A model generated the notes under the pieces. That model was not told the origin of the DNA, ran no database searches, and saw nothing but the letters and a program-made list of their open reading frames with translations. A DNA stretch of 54,322 nucleotides from Desulfarculus sp. (lineage in GTDB: Bacteria; Desulfobacterota; Desulfarculia; Desulfarculales; Desulfarculaceae), in NCBI GenBank assembly GCA_003605055.1, contig QZKP01000043.1, positions 1 to 54,322 of the forward strand. Reading direction: 5' to 3'. Each line of letters starts with the position of its first letter. Positions within the stretch are counted from its first letter, which is position 1. The translations under genes were made by a program, and so were the position numbers. Shown here piece by piece: positions 16,772-25,321 of this stretch.

Positions 16772-17551
16772 CTAGTCCTCGGTGGCCACGAGGGTGGCCA
16801 TCAATTCCTGGTAGGTGCCGGGCAACTCGGGCGAGAAGCGCAGATAGCTGGAGACCGGATAGCGCATGCCGTAGCGGTGGGTTTCCTCCAGCCCGGCCAA
16901 AACCTCTTCCATCTTGCCGGCGGGAACGGCGAAGACCATCTCGTCGTCCTGCGTCAGGGCGAAAATGCGGTCGCCGGCTCCGCAGACCACCATCTGGCAC
17001 TCGCCGGTCATCAGGGCCTTGGCGATGTAGGTGCCGCAGCCCACCGCGCCCAGGGTGTTGGACACCACCGGCTCGCCGGTAAGGTAGATGACGCTCTGCA
17101 CCAGGCGCATCATCTGGGCGGGGTTGCCGTAGACCAGTACCAACTGAGGCTCGAAATCGGCCTGGCCCAGCGGAGCGGCGATGAGCCACTCATACTTGCC
17201 ATGCGCCAGCTTGGGCAGGTTGGCCGCTATCTTGGCCCGCGCCTGTTTGGTACGCACCCAATAGGGCACCTCGGCCTCGCCGGACATGTAGGCCTCCTTG
17301 GGCGGCACAAAGCCCATGGCCAGGGCGCCCAGGGGGCAGGTCATCTCCGCGGGCCCCAGCAGCACCTTCCAGCCGTAGCGCCGCACCAGGGAGATGCCTT
17401 GGCAGATGGGCATGGGGCTGGGGCGGACGGTTAACTTTTGATAAGAACTGGGCAGTTTTTCGCCGCGCTCCACCAAGCGCAGGGCCACCGGGAAGGTGTG
17501 CAGGCGCAGGTAGGTGTTCAAGGCCTCTTCGGCCTTTTTGGCATTCAACAT
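16772..17551 (-). CDS. DUF169 family protein (copy 1)
   Basis: A 259-residue soluble protein of the uncharacterised DUF169 family. Seen: CQGISLVRRYGWKVLL, CPLGALAMGF, VYGNPAQMMRLVQS, GCGTYIAKAL and ECQMVVCGAGDRIFA. Cysteines are at 50, 72, 172, 185 and 190. It aligns without a gap to the second copy at 25322-26101, and all five cysteines are shared, which suggests metal or iron-sulfur binding (inference). Its ATG at 17551 overlaps the TGA of the upstream MaoC-like gene by one base and has AAGGAG 5 nt before it, so translation is coupled. Confidence 0.85.
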   Translation of the reverse strand: MLNAKKAEEALNTYLRLHTFPVALRLVERGEKLPSSYQKLTVRPSPMPICQGISLVRRYGWKVLLGPAEMTCPLGALAMGFVPPKEAYMSGEAEVPYWVRTKQARAKIAANLPKLAHGKYEWLIAAPLGQADFEPQLVLVYGNPAQMMRLVQSVIYLTGEPVVSNTLGAVGCGTYIAKALMTGECQMVVCGAGDRIFALTQDDEMVFAVPAGKMEEVLAGLEETHRYGMRYPVSSYLRFSPELPGTYQELMATLVATED

Positions 17552-18711
17552 CATTTCTCCTTCTCGGCGCAATCACCCGCCCCGGCGCGGGTGGGCAGGG
17601 CCACCTTCGCCTGGCCCGCGGCCACCTCCTCGCCCCGCTGGTTGGTGCAAGCCAGAGTCAGCTCAATCAGGTGCTCCCCCCGCTCTTCCCGCTTGCCGCT
17701 CACCCGCCCTCCCAGCCAGCAGGTGTCGCCAAAACGCACAAAGCCCGTGAGGCGCACCTCCAGGCTAATGAGGCGCCCCGCGTCGCCCATCCAGTTGGTC
17801 ACCGGATGGGTGAACCAGGCCACCCGCTGAAAGCCTATGTCCATGGGCAGGGGCGAGCCCATGAGGATACGGGCCCCGCTGGGCTCGAAGTGGCTCATGG
17901 CTATGGGCTCGGGCGCGCCGCTGGCCGGGTCCAGGTAAGACAGGCCGGGGTTGGCCAAGAGATGCCTCAGCTTGGGGCCGTGGGCCAGGGCCGCCCGGTG
18001 CCAGGCGGTCCCCGCGGCCCAGGCCACCATGTCCGACAGGGCCAGGGGCCCCTTGACCACCGGCGGCAACTCCTGGCCCGGGGCCACGTCTTCGAAATAG
18101 CGCGGCTGGGCCCCCCGGGGCCTTTCGGCCTCCATGGCCGCGTAGATGGCGGCCAGTTCCTGGGGACTGTAAGGCCGGCGCCCGACCTCGGGCGGAGCGG
18201 AGTTGCCCTTCTTCTTGCCCCCGCCCAGCTTGGCCTGGCTGCGCATCATGTCCCAGCGGCAGGAGCCGGCCACCTCGCCCCGCTGGTTGCGGTAGCGGAG
18301 CACGCCCTGTTGAAAAACCCGATACGGCTGGCCCGGCTCGGTCTTGTCGGTCAGGGGCAGCAGCTCGTTGTCCACCGTGAAGCTGTCCCCGGCCCGAATC
18401 ACTCCGTTCCATTCCCAGCGGGACCCCACGAAGGTGGCGATGAGTCCGGGCAGGCCCACGATGGCCTGGCCCTCGCACACGGCGTTCAAAAAGGCGGGAG
18501 GGGCCAGCAGGCCGCCCCAGGCGCTGGCCGAGGCGTAGGCCGGGTCGCACCACAGGGGGTTGAGGTCGCCCAGGCCCTGGCCGAACTGCCTGATGGCCTC
18601 GGGGGTGGCCATCCGCTGGGCAACCGGGGCCTCTAGCACCGCGCCCGCCAGGCGCTGGCAATACTTGGCCAGGCCCCGCTCGATAATCTGGCTTATGTCC
18701 GGCTGGCTCAC
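17551..18711 (-). CDS. MaoC-like double-hotdog protein (acyl-CoA hydratase-type)
   Basis: A 386-residue protein with two hotdog-type halves, like two-domain enoyl-CoA hydratases and FAS1_DH-region proteins. The N-terminal half (about 5-150) has GDLNPLWCD at 48-56, where catalytic hydratases carry GDxNPxHxD; the His is replaced by Trp. The C-terminal half (about 195-375) has KGPLALSDMVAWAAG and FTHPVTNWMGDAG. It probably binds an acyl-CoA, but activity is uncertain. The start is GTG with a G-rich ribosome binding site, 8 bp after the CoA-transferase stop; its stop overlaps the DUF169 start. Confidence 0.75.
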   Translation of the reverse strand: MSQPDISQIIERGLAKYCQRLAGAVLEAPVAQRMATPEAIRQFGQGLGDLNPLWCDPAYASASAWGGLLAPPAFLNAVCEGQAIVGLPGLIATFVGSRWEWNGVIRAGDSFTVDNELLPLTDKTEPGQPYRVFQQGVLRYRNQRGEVAGSCRWDMMRSQAKLGGGKKKGNSAPPEVGRRPYSPQELAAIYAAMEAERPRGAQPRYFEDVAPGQELPPVVKGPLALSDMVAWAAGTAWHRAALAHGPKLRHLLANPGLSYLDPASGAPEPIAMSHFEPSGARILMGSPLPMDIGFQRVAWFTHPVTNWMGDAGRLISLEVRLTGFVRFGDTCWLGGRVSGKREERGEHLIELTLACTNQRGEEVAAGQAKVALPTRAGAGDCAEKEK

Positions 18712-18719
18712 CGCCCCCC

Positions 18720-19943
18720 CTACCTGAACACGCCTTGCTGTTCCAGGCGCTGGTATTCATCCTGGTCCAGGCCCAACAGGCCCAGGCATATCTCCCGCGT
18801 GTGCTCCCCCAGGCAGGGAGAGCGGTCCACCCGCTGGGGCGAGGCGGAAAACTCCAGGGAGTGGGCCGCGTAGTGGACCTCGCCCATCACCGGGTGCTCC
18901 CGCCGGGTGTAGTACCGCTCAAAGACGAGCTGGGGGTCCTGGCCCAGGTCGCGGCCGTCGTTGGCCACCCCGGCCGGCACCCTGCGGGCCTGCAACAGAG
19001 TCATTATCTCCTGGGCCTGGCGAGGGCCGGTCCACTCGGCCAGGCGCTGGTCCAGCTCCCCGGCCCGGGCCAGGCGTCCCTCCAGATGCCTCAGTTCCGG
19101 GTCCAAGGCCCACGGGGGCGAGCCCAGGGCCTGCACCAGGTCCTTCCACTGACGGTCGTCCAGCACCGAGATGGCCACCCAACGGTCCTGTCCCGCGCAG
19201 GGGTAGACCCCCTGCGGAGCGGCCTGGGGGTCCCGGTTGCCCAGCCGCTGGGCCGCCCGGCCGGTGAGGGCGCAGCCCAAGAGGGCCGGAGCCACGAACT
19301 GCACGCCGGCCTCCAACTGAGCCGCGTCCAGATAGACCCCTTGGCCGGTGCGCCGCCGGTGGTCCAGGGCGCTGATGATGGCCAGCAGGTTCAGACGCGG
19401 CACCAGGTAGTCGGTGTAGGAGCCGTAGGGGCCACAGGGCGGCCGGTCCGGCCAGCCGCAGAGATGGGTCAGCCCGCTGATGGCCGTTAGCGGCACCCCG
19501 TAGCCGGGCATGGCGCGCAGGGCCCCGGTCTGGCCGTACATGCAGGAGCTGAGCATGATCAGATCCGGCCTCACCTTGACCAGGTCTTCGTAGCCCAGGC
19601 CCCAATTGGCCATGACCCCGGCGGTGTAGCTGTCCAGCACCACGTCGGCCTGGGCCACCAGCCGCTTGGCCAGCTCCCGCCCCTGGGAGTGCTTCAGATT
19701 CAGGGCGATGCTCTGCTTGCTGGCGTTCTCCCGGCCGAAGAAAAGGGAGTTGTCCAGATCCACCTTGTCGTCCTTGAAGGGCGTCATGGAGCGGATGATG
19801 TCGGGGCGGCTTTTGGTCTCCACCTTGATCACCTCGGCCCCGAACCCGCCGGCCCAGGAGGTGGTCAGGGGGCCCACCACCGCCCAGCCGAATTCCACCA
19901 TGCGCACCCCGGCCAGGACGCCTTGCTCGGTCTGTCCGCCCAT
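18720..19943 (-). CDS. Type III (CaiB/BaiF) CoA-transferase, catalytic Asp present
   Basis: A 407-residue family III CoA-transferase, which moves CoA between carboxylic acids through an aspartyl intermediate. Seen: FGAEVIKVET near the N-terminus, SIALNLKHSQGRE, LGYEDLVKVRPDLIMLSSCMYGQTG, and PPCGPYGSYTD with Asp178 in the position of the catalytic Asp169 of formyl-CoA transferase. The ATG at 19943 lies 2 bp after the stop of the paralogous transferase gene, so the two are probably co-translated and may form a heteromer, as BbsE/BbsF do. Confidence 0.88.
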   Translation of the reverse strand: MGGQTEQGVLAGVRMVEFGWAVVGPLTTSWAGGFGAEVIKVETKSRPDIIRSMTPFKDDKVDLDNSLFFGRENASKQSIALNLKHSQGRELAKRLVAQADVVLDSYTAGVMANWGLGYEDLVKVRPDLIMLSSCMYGQTGALRAMPGYGVPLTAISGLTHLCGWPDRPPCGPYGSYTDYLVPRLNLLAIISALDHRRRTGQGVYLDAAQLEAGVQFVAPALLGCALTGRAAQRLGNRDPQAAPQGVYPCAGQDRWVAISVLDDRQWKDLVQALGSPPWALDPELRHLEGRLARAGELDQRLAEWTGPRQAQEIMTLLQARRVPAGVANDGRDLGQDPQLVFERYYTRREHPVMGEVHYAAHSLEFSASPQRVDRSPCLGEHTREICLGLLGLDQDEYQRLEQQGVFR

Positions 19944-19945
19944 GC

Positions 19946-21238
19946 TCAGATCACCCCCGCCCGGCCCAGCTCGGCCAGGCGCGCCGGGCCAAGACCCAGG
20001 CCGGCGTAGACCGCCTGGTTGTGCTGGCCCAGGGTGGGGGCCGGCCCGCGCACCTGGCAAAGGCTCTCCACGGTCTTTACAAAGGGCCCGGGCAGGGTCA
20101 GCTCCTGGTCAAAGGCCGGGTGGGCCAGGCGCACCCAGAAATTCCGCTCGGCCAGTTGGGCCTCGGCCAAAACGCCGGCGGCGTCGTTCACCGGATAGAC
20201 CATCACCCGCCGCCTCACCCCCTGGTCCCACAGCTCCTTCTGGGTGTGGCGGGCGAAAAAGGCGGCCACCGGCTGCACGATGCCCTGGTCCACCTCTTCC
20301 TGGGGGGTTGCGCCCAGGTTGAGGCGGGGCCAGTCCAGGTCCTGCATGTATGGGCTGGCCAGGCCCTCGTCATCCATCCATTGGGTCAGAGCCGGGTTGC
20401 TCACCGCGCCCATCTGCCCCCCGAAGAGGTAAAAGGCCACGAACCCGTCGGCGCAGGGCCAGATCAGGGGAGTGGTGGTGCCCAGGGGCGGTATGCGCAG
20501 GGCGCTGCCCTGGCGCCGGAGCACCCGGCCCCGGGCGTCCCAGAGGATATGGGCGGCGTAGGCCACCCGTTCCAGGGCCCTGAGGGCCGAGACCACCACC
20601 CGCTGGCCCTGGCCGGTGCGGCCCCGGTGGAACAGGGCCATGGCCGCCCCGGTGGCCGCGTCGGCCCCGGCGTGCAGCCAGGACTGAGGCAGGCTGATGC
20701 GCACCGGGGGCCGGTCCGGATCGCCGCAGATGTAAAGCAGGCCCGACAGGGCCCAGATCACCAGGTCGCTGGCCGCGAAGTCGCGGTAGGGGCCGGCCTG
20801 GCCAAAGGGGGTCACCGAGACCAGCACCAGTTCCGGCCGGGCCTGGCAGAGGGTCTGGTAGTCCAGGCCCAGAGCCTCCAGGTGCCCCGGAGGAAAGGAC
20901 TCGATCACCGCGTCGGCGGTGGCGGCCAGTTCCAACAACAGCTCCCGCCCCGCCGCCTGGCCCAGGTCCAGAGTCACTCCCCGCTTGCCGGTGTTCAGGG
21001 CCTGCCAGGACAGGCTGGACTCCAGCGCCGGGACGCCTTGGGCAAAGGGGCCCAGGTCCCGGGCCGGGTCGCCGCCGGGGGGCTCCACCTTGATCACCTC
21101 GGCCCCCAGGTCGGCCAGCAGCTTGCCGGCGAACAGGCCCTCTTGCCCGCCCAGCTCCAGCACCCGGTAGCCGGTCAAGAAGCCCGCGCCCCCCAGAGCC
21201 AACCCCTCCCCTCGTTGGCCTGCACGCAACTCGATCAC
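19946..21238 (-). CDS. Type III (CaiB/BaiF) CoA-transferase homologue lacking the catalytic Asp
   Basis: A 430-residue family III protein with LGAEVIKVEPPGGDPAR, LNTGKRGVTLDL, LGLDYQTLCQARPELVLVSVTPFG and PPVRISLPQSWLHAG. In an ungapped alignment with formyl-CoA transferase and with the adjacent paralogue, the catalytic Asp position holds Trp187. Unless a nearby Asp substitutes, this would be a non-catalytic partner subunit of the next gene's product. The start is GTG at 21238, one base after the dctM stop codon. Confidence 0.85.
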   Translation of the reverse strand: MIELRAGQRGEGLALGGAGFLTGYRVLELGGQEGLFAGKLLADLGAEVIKVEPPGGDPARDLGPFAQGVPALESSLSWQALNTGKRGVTLDLGQAAGRELLLELAATADAVIESFPPGHLEALGLDYQTLCQARPELVLVSVTPFGQAGPYRDFAASDLVIWALSGLLYICGDPDRPPVRISLPQSWLHAGADAATGAAMALFHRGRTGQGQRVVVSALRALERVAYAAHILWDARGRVLRRQGSALRIPPLGTTTPLIWPCADGFVAFYLFGGQMGAVSNPALTQWMDDEGLASPYMQDLDWPRLNLGATPQEEVDQGIVQPVAAFFARHTQKELWDQGVRRRVMVYPVNDAAGVLAEAQLAERNFWVRLAHPAFDQELTLPGPFVKTVESLCQVRGPAPTLGQHNQAVYAGLGLGPARLAELGRAGVI

Positions 21239-21239
21239 C

Positions 21240-22553
21240 TCATTTTCCCATCATGGTGTTGGGCAGCCACAGGGTGATCTCCGGCCAGATGATGAGCACG
21301 GCCAGGGTCAGGACATCCATAGCCACGAACCAGGCCACCCCCCGGAAGATGGTCTCCAGGGGTATGGCCTCGCCCACCACGCCCTTGATGACGTATACGT
21401 TGAGCCCCACCGGCGGGGTGACCAGGCCGATCTCCAGGTACTTGATCATGATGATGCCGAACCACACCGGGGAGAATCCCAGCTTGTCTATCACCGGAAA
21501 GACCACCGGCAGGGTGAGTAGCATCAATCCGATGGAGTCCAGGAACATGCCCATCATGATGTAGACCAGGCTTATGCCGGCCAAGACCAGCATGGGGTGG
21601 ACCTTCAGCTCCATGATGGTCTCGCAGATGGCGTTCGGCAGGTCGCTGACCCCGATGAACTTGGTGAAGAACACCGCCCCCAGAGCGATGGCGAAGATCT
21701 GGCTGGTGCTGCGCACCGTGTCGCTCAGCGAGCTTTTGAGGGTGGTCCAGGAGATCTTGCCGGCGACTAGGGCCAGCAAAAAGGCCCCGGCCGCGCCCAT
21801 GCCGCCGGCCTCGGTGGGGGTGAACAGGCCGAAGTAGATGCCGCCGATGACCAGCACGAACAGCGACAAGATGCCCCAGGTGCCCTTGAGCGAGCGCAGG
21901 CGCTGGCGCCAGGTCACCTGCCCGGAGACCGGCGGGCAGAGCTTCTTGTCGGCCATGGCCCGCACCCAGATCATGCCCATGTAGATGAGCGCCGAGAGGA
22001 TGCCGGGGATGAAGCCGGCGATCAAAAGGCGGCCGATGGAAGTCTCGGTGAGGGCTCCATAAAGTATGAGAAGGATGCTGGGCGGGATCAGCGAGCCGAT
22101 GGTCCCCGCCGCGGCCACCGCCCCGCTGGCCAGGCCCTTGTCGTACTTGTGCTCCAGCATCTCGGGAATGGACACCTTGCCCATCATGGCCGCCGTGGCC
22201 AGGGAGGAGCCGCTGGCCGCGGCGAAGGCGGCGCAGCCGGCCACCGAGGCGATGGCCAGGCCGCCGGGCACCCGGGAGAGCCAGTAGCGGGCGGTGGTGT
22301 ACACGTCCTTGGTCAGCCCGGCGTGGTGGGCCAGGTAGCCCATGAGCAGGAACAGGGGGATGGTGGTCATGATGAAGTTGGCGATGAAGCTGAAGGGGAT
22401 GAGCCCCAAAAGCCCGCCGGTGGCCTGCCAGCCCATGAGCTGCCAGTAGCCGGCGATGCCCACGATGGTCAGGGCGAAGGCCACGTGCACCCTGAAGGCG
22501 ATGAGCACCAAAACCACCCCTATGCCGATGAGCCCCACCATCCAGCTATCCAT
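21240..22553 (-). CDS. dctM: TRAP transporter large membrane subunit (DctM)
   Basis: A 437-residue integral membrane protein with about 12 hydrophobic segments, the Na+-coupled transport subunit of a tripartite ATP-independent periplasmic transporter. Seen: VAGCAAFAAASGSSLATAAMMGKVSIPEM and GTIGSLIPPSILLILYG, both typical of DctM, and GLVTPPVGLNVYVIKG near the C-terminus. It overlaps dctQ by 8 bp and has GGAGGTGA before its ATG. Confidence 0.95.
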   Translation of the reverse strand: MDSWMVGLIGIGVVLVLIAFRVHVAFALTIVGIAGYWQLMGWQATGGLLGLIPFSFIANFIMTTIPLFLLMGYLAHHAGLTKDVYTTARYWLSRVPGGLAIASVAGCAAFAAASGSSLATAAMMGKVSIPEMLEHKYDKGLASGAVAAAGTIGSLIPPSILLILYGALTETSIGRLLIAGFIPGILSALIYMGMIWVRAMADKKLCPPVSGQVTWRQRLRSLKGTWGILSLFVLVIGGIYFGLFTPTEAGGMGAAGAFLLALVAGKISWTTLKSSLSDTVRSTSQIFAIALGAVFFTKFIGVSDLPNAICETIMELKVHPMLVLAGISLVYIMMGMFLDSIGLMLLTLPVVFPVIDKLGFSPVWFGIIMIKYLEIGLVTPPVGLNVYVIKGVVGEAIPLETIFRGVAWFVAMDVLTLAVLIIWPEITLWLPNTMMGK

Positions 22554-23085
22554 GGGTCACCTCCGCCGCGTCCTGGCGGCCCAGGGCTAGGGGCAGGCGC
22601 TCCAGGGCGTCCAGCAGAAGCTCGACGCAAAAGACCAGGCAGCCGATGGGGATGATCCACTTGCTCAGCCATATCGGCATGTCGATGATGCCCGAGATGT
22701 ATTCGCGCACCGCCGTGGCCATGATGGCCCGCTCAAGGCTGTAGACTCCGATGAGGCCGTAGGCCAAGAAACCGATGACTAGGGAGAATATCTCCAGCCC
22801 CGCCTTGGCCCGGCTGGAAAAGCGCTCGGTGAACAGGGTTATGAACACGTGCTCCTTGTGGCGCTGCACGTAGGCCAGGGGAAAAAAGACGATGGCCACC
22901 ATGATGAAATAGCTGTTGATCTCGAACGCCGCCGGTAGGGGGCTGTTCAAGATGTAACGGCCTATGACGTCGGCGGCCACCAGGAACATCATGGGCAGCA
23001 GGGACAACACCGCCGCGGCGGTGAGCAAGTTCACGATGGGATTGAAGGCGCGGCGGAACCCTGCCAAGATTGCTTGGGCGGACAC
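22546..23085 (-). CDS. dctQ: TRAP transporter small membrane subunit (DctQ)
   Basis: A 179-residue protein with four predicted transmembrane helices and the DctQ pattern ADVIGRYILNSPLPAAFEIN near the N-terminus and PIWLSKWIIPIG in the second half. It partners DctM. The start codon is GTG with AGGA upstream. A GC-rich hairpin at 23130-23148 separates it from dctP. Confidence 0.9.
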   Translation of the reverse strand: MSAQAILAGFRRAFNPIVNLLTAAAVLSLLPMMFLVAADVIGRYILNSPLPAAFEINSYFIMVAIVFFPLAYVQRHKEHVFITLFTERFSSRAKAGLEIFSLVIGFLAYGLIGVYSLERAIMATAVREYISGIIDMPIWLSKWIIPIGCLVFCVELLLDALERLPLALGRQDAAEVTHG

Positions 23086-23129
23086 GGTTTATCCTGCCTG
23101 CAAGAGATTAGGGAGCCCGTGGCCCGGCC

Positions 23130-23148
23130 CCGGGGCCTTGGGCCCCGG
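23130..23148 (-). terminator. Intercistronic hairpin between dctP and dctQ
   Basis: Perfect 8-bp stem CCGGGGCC / GGCCCCGG around a 3-nt loop, with no T-run. Such structures often stabilise or partly terminate the upstream mRNA and would let more of the binding protein be made than of the membrane subunits. This role is inferred. Confidence 0.4.
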
Positions 23149-23177
23149 AACCGGGTTGCTTGTCTCTTGGGCGCTGG

Positions 23178-24254
23178 CTACTTCCCCCAGGGGTATCCCT
23201 TGGTTTCCACCTGCTTGCTGTACTTTTCCGCCAGGGCAAAGAAGGTGGCCTGCGTCTGCCTGCCCGGCAGGCCCTTCTGGTCCATGACCTTGACCCAGGC
23301 CTGCAGGAAGGGCGCGGCCTTGGCCATCCACTTGGCCTTTTGCTCCTTGCTGGGATAGATGAACTTCATGCCCTTCTTCTGGCCCTGGGCGATGATCTTT
23401 TTGCGAACGTCAATGAGACCCTGGGCGTACTTGTCCACGAACTGGTCGCTGACTTCCTGGAAAATCTTCTGCAATTGGGGGGAGAGGGACTTCCACAGGT
23501 CCAGGTTGATGGCCAGGCCGTAGCTACAGATCTCGCCTGCGTTGATCACGGTGTAGTACTTGATCACGTCCCAGTGCTTGTAGGCCTCCAGGATGAAGAA
23601 GTAGCTCTGGGTGGCGTCGGCGGTGCCGCGCATCAGGGCCTCATATACCTCGCCCTGGGTCAGGGTGATGGGCACCGCGTCCACCGACTTCCAGAACTTG
23701 GCCCACTGGCCGCCGGCATAGCGTATCTTCATGCCCTTGGTGTCGGCGGGCACGTACACCGGCTTCTTGGTGGTCCCCAACTGGGTCATGCCGGTGACGA
23801 AGGGGGCCAGGATCTTGACGTTGTATTTGGCCAGTTCCTGGATCAGGGGCTGGTAGCTCTTGAACATCTCCTGCATGACCTTGAGGCCCACGTAGGGATC
23901 GTCATGGGTGAAGGGCGGGTCGGCCACGGTCCATAGCGGCGTCTTGGCCGGATGATAGATGCCCCAGGCGCCGCCCAGGTCAGCGGTGCGGCTGCCGATG
24001 CCCTCCATGGCGTCGCCGGGCTTGAGCAGGGCCCCGGACCAGAAGAACTTGATCTTCACCTTGTGCTGGCTGCGTTTTTCGATCTCGGCCGCCCACCACT
24101 TCACGGCCTCGGCCCGCACGCCCTTGGGGGCGCCCTGGGCGGCGAAGCGCATTATCATGGGCTTGTTTGCCGCGGCGTGGCTCGGTGTCACACCTAAGGC
24201 CAGGACGCTGGCGCACAGGGCCGCCGCCAAGATGGCTGTCAACTTACCCCTCAT
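23178..24254 (-). CDS. dctP: TRAP transporter substrate-binding protein (DctP)
   Basis: A 358-residue periplasmic protein with a signal peptide (about residues 1-28, ending PSHAAA). Seen: AVKWWAAEIEKRSQHKVKIKFFWSGALLKPGDAMEGI and the mid-protein KGMKIRYAGGQWAKFW, where DctP proteins carry the conserved Arg that binds the substrate carboxylate. GGGAGG precedes the ATG. As the first structural gene after the regulator, it delivers the cluster's presumed carboxylate substrate to DctQM. Confidence 0.93.
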   Translation of the reverse strand: MRGKLTAILAAALCASVLALGVTPSHAAANKPMIMRFAAQGAPKGVRAEAVKWWAAEIEKRSQHKVKIKFFWSGALLKPGDAMEGIGSRTADLGGAWGIYHPAKTPLWTVADPPFTHDDPYVGLKVMQEMFKSYQPLIQELAKYNVKILAPFVTGMTQLGTTKKPVYVPADTKGMKIRYAGGQWAKFWKSVDAVPITLTQGEVYEALMRGTADATQSYFFILEAYKHWDVIKYYTVINAGEICSYGLAINLDLWKSLSPQLQKIFQEVSDQFVDKYAQGLIDVRKKIIAQGQKKGMKFIYPSKEQKAKWMAKAAPFLQAWVKVMDQKGLPGRQTQATFFALAEKYSKQVETKGYPWGK

Positions 24255-24347
24255 CTTGCTTACCTCCCCTTGCTCGGCCTTGGCCCCGGCTCTCTCCCCG
24301 GGGGTGGGCCCGTTGCCACCCGATTGCCTCGCCCCGGCGGGGCGTTT

Positions 24348-25100
24348 CTATGCCTCTTGGTTCGCGCCCTCCGGCTGCACCCCCTGCAGGCGGTCGCGCA
24401 CCTCTTGCAGGTGGCTGCCCAGCAGGCGGTGGGCCCGCTCGCGGTCCCGCGCCGCGATGGCCTCCACCAGCTCCTCGTGGGCCTTGACCACCTTGGCCGA
24501 GGTCTCCAGGGTGGCCGGCACCCGGGTCAGGAAATCCAGGTGCACCGCCATGATCGATTCCAAGACCATGACGAACACCGGATTCCCGGTGGCCTTGGCC
24601 AAGAGCCCGTGGAACTGGGCGTTGGCCTCGGTGGCCAGGCGGCCGGCCTGGATAACCTTCTGGGCCTGGCCCACGTTGGCCCGCAGCTTCTGGAGGTCCT
24701 CGGGCCCGGCGTTATTCAGGGCGTAATCCAGGATGACGCGCTCCACCTCCAGGCGGGCCTGGGTGATGGCCGCGATGCCCACCCGCCGCATGCGGAAGGC
24801 GTCGATGAACAGGTCGCTGATGCGCCGCAGGATGGTGTCCTTGATGATGGTGCCGCCGCCGCCGCCGCGCTGCACGGTGATGAAGCCGGAGAGCTCCAGC
24901 AGGCGCAGGGCCTCGCGGATGGTCTGCCGGCCCACGTTGAACTGCTGGGCCAGTTGGGTCTCGGCGGGCAGGCGGTCGCCCACCTTGAGGGTGCCGTCCA
25001 GGATCAGTTCCTTGATGCTGGCCGAGACCTCTTCAAAGGTGCGTCTGTTTTTCACCGGGGTGAAGAGCTGCTGGTTGGCTGAGGAGGCTTCCGGGCTCAT
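24348..25100 (-). CDS. GntR/FadR-family transcriptional regulator (FCD domain)
   Basis: A 250-residue regulator: an N-terminal winged helix (about residues 18-85, with LKVGDRLPAETQLAQQFNVGRQTIREALRLLELSGFI), then an all-helical FCD ligand-binding domain containing EVERVILDYAL and the His-containing metal or ligand site HGLLAKATGNP and HEELVEAI. FCD regulators usually sense a carboxylate or acyl-CoA of the pathway they control. It stands directly upstream of dctP in the same direction, so it probably controls the TRAP and CoA-transferase cluster and itself. Confidence 0.9.
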   Translation of the reverse strand: MSPEASSANQQLFTPVKNRRTFEEVSASIKELILDGTLKVGDRLPAETQLAQQFNVGRQTIREALRLLELSGFITVQRGGGGGTIIKDTILRRISDLFIDAFRMRRVGIAAITQARLEVERVILDYALNNAGPEDLQKLRANVGQAQKVIQAGRLATEANAQFHGLLAKATGNPVFVMVLESIMAVHLDFLTRVPATLETSAKVVKAHEELVEAIAARDRERAHRLLGSHLQEVRDRLQGVQPEGANQEA

Positions 25101-25160
25101 TCTCTTCCCTTTCCGGTCCTGATGGTACGTCTATATGAATATCAGACTTCCATACTATCA

Positions 25161-25190
25161 TAAATAGCCATAGTGACTGCCCGGTGTCAA
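25161..25190 (-). promoter_or_regulatory. Sigma-70-type promoter for the GntR regulator and downstream cluster
   Basis: On the minus strand TTGACA (25190-25185), an 18-bp spacer and TATTTA (25166-25161), about 60 nt before the start codon. The region 25120-25215 is AT-rich amid GC-rich DNA. I see no clean palindromic operator. The remaining 25215-25321 stretch is GC-rich and holds short repeats only. Confidence 0.55.
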
Positions 25191-25321
25191 CTGTTTTATT
25201 TTTGATTAATTTAAGCTAGTTATACAGGAGAGCCGTCTTGGAGGCCCCGACAGGGGCCAGGCCCAATAGGTGGCTCGAGCCAATAGGGGCCGCCCCCTGG
25301 TGGCCTCTGGAGGGCCCGGCC

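Noticed and set aside
16734..17189. Long N-terminal extension of the acyl-CoA synthetase
   Set aside because: It is an out-of-frame reading through the DUF169 gene; the conserved ligase sequence begins after 16733.
24267..24347. Gene between dctP and the GntR regulator
   Set aside because: No open frame of useful length; only a GC-rich spacer is present.
25240..25315. Short repeats (CCAATAGG twice, GGCTCGAGCC) downstream of the second DUF169 gene
   Set aside because: Copies are too few and too short for a repeat element, and no T-run makes a good terminator.
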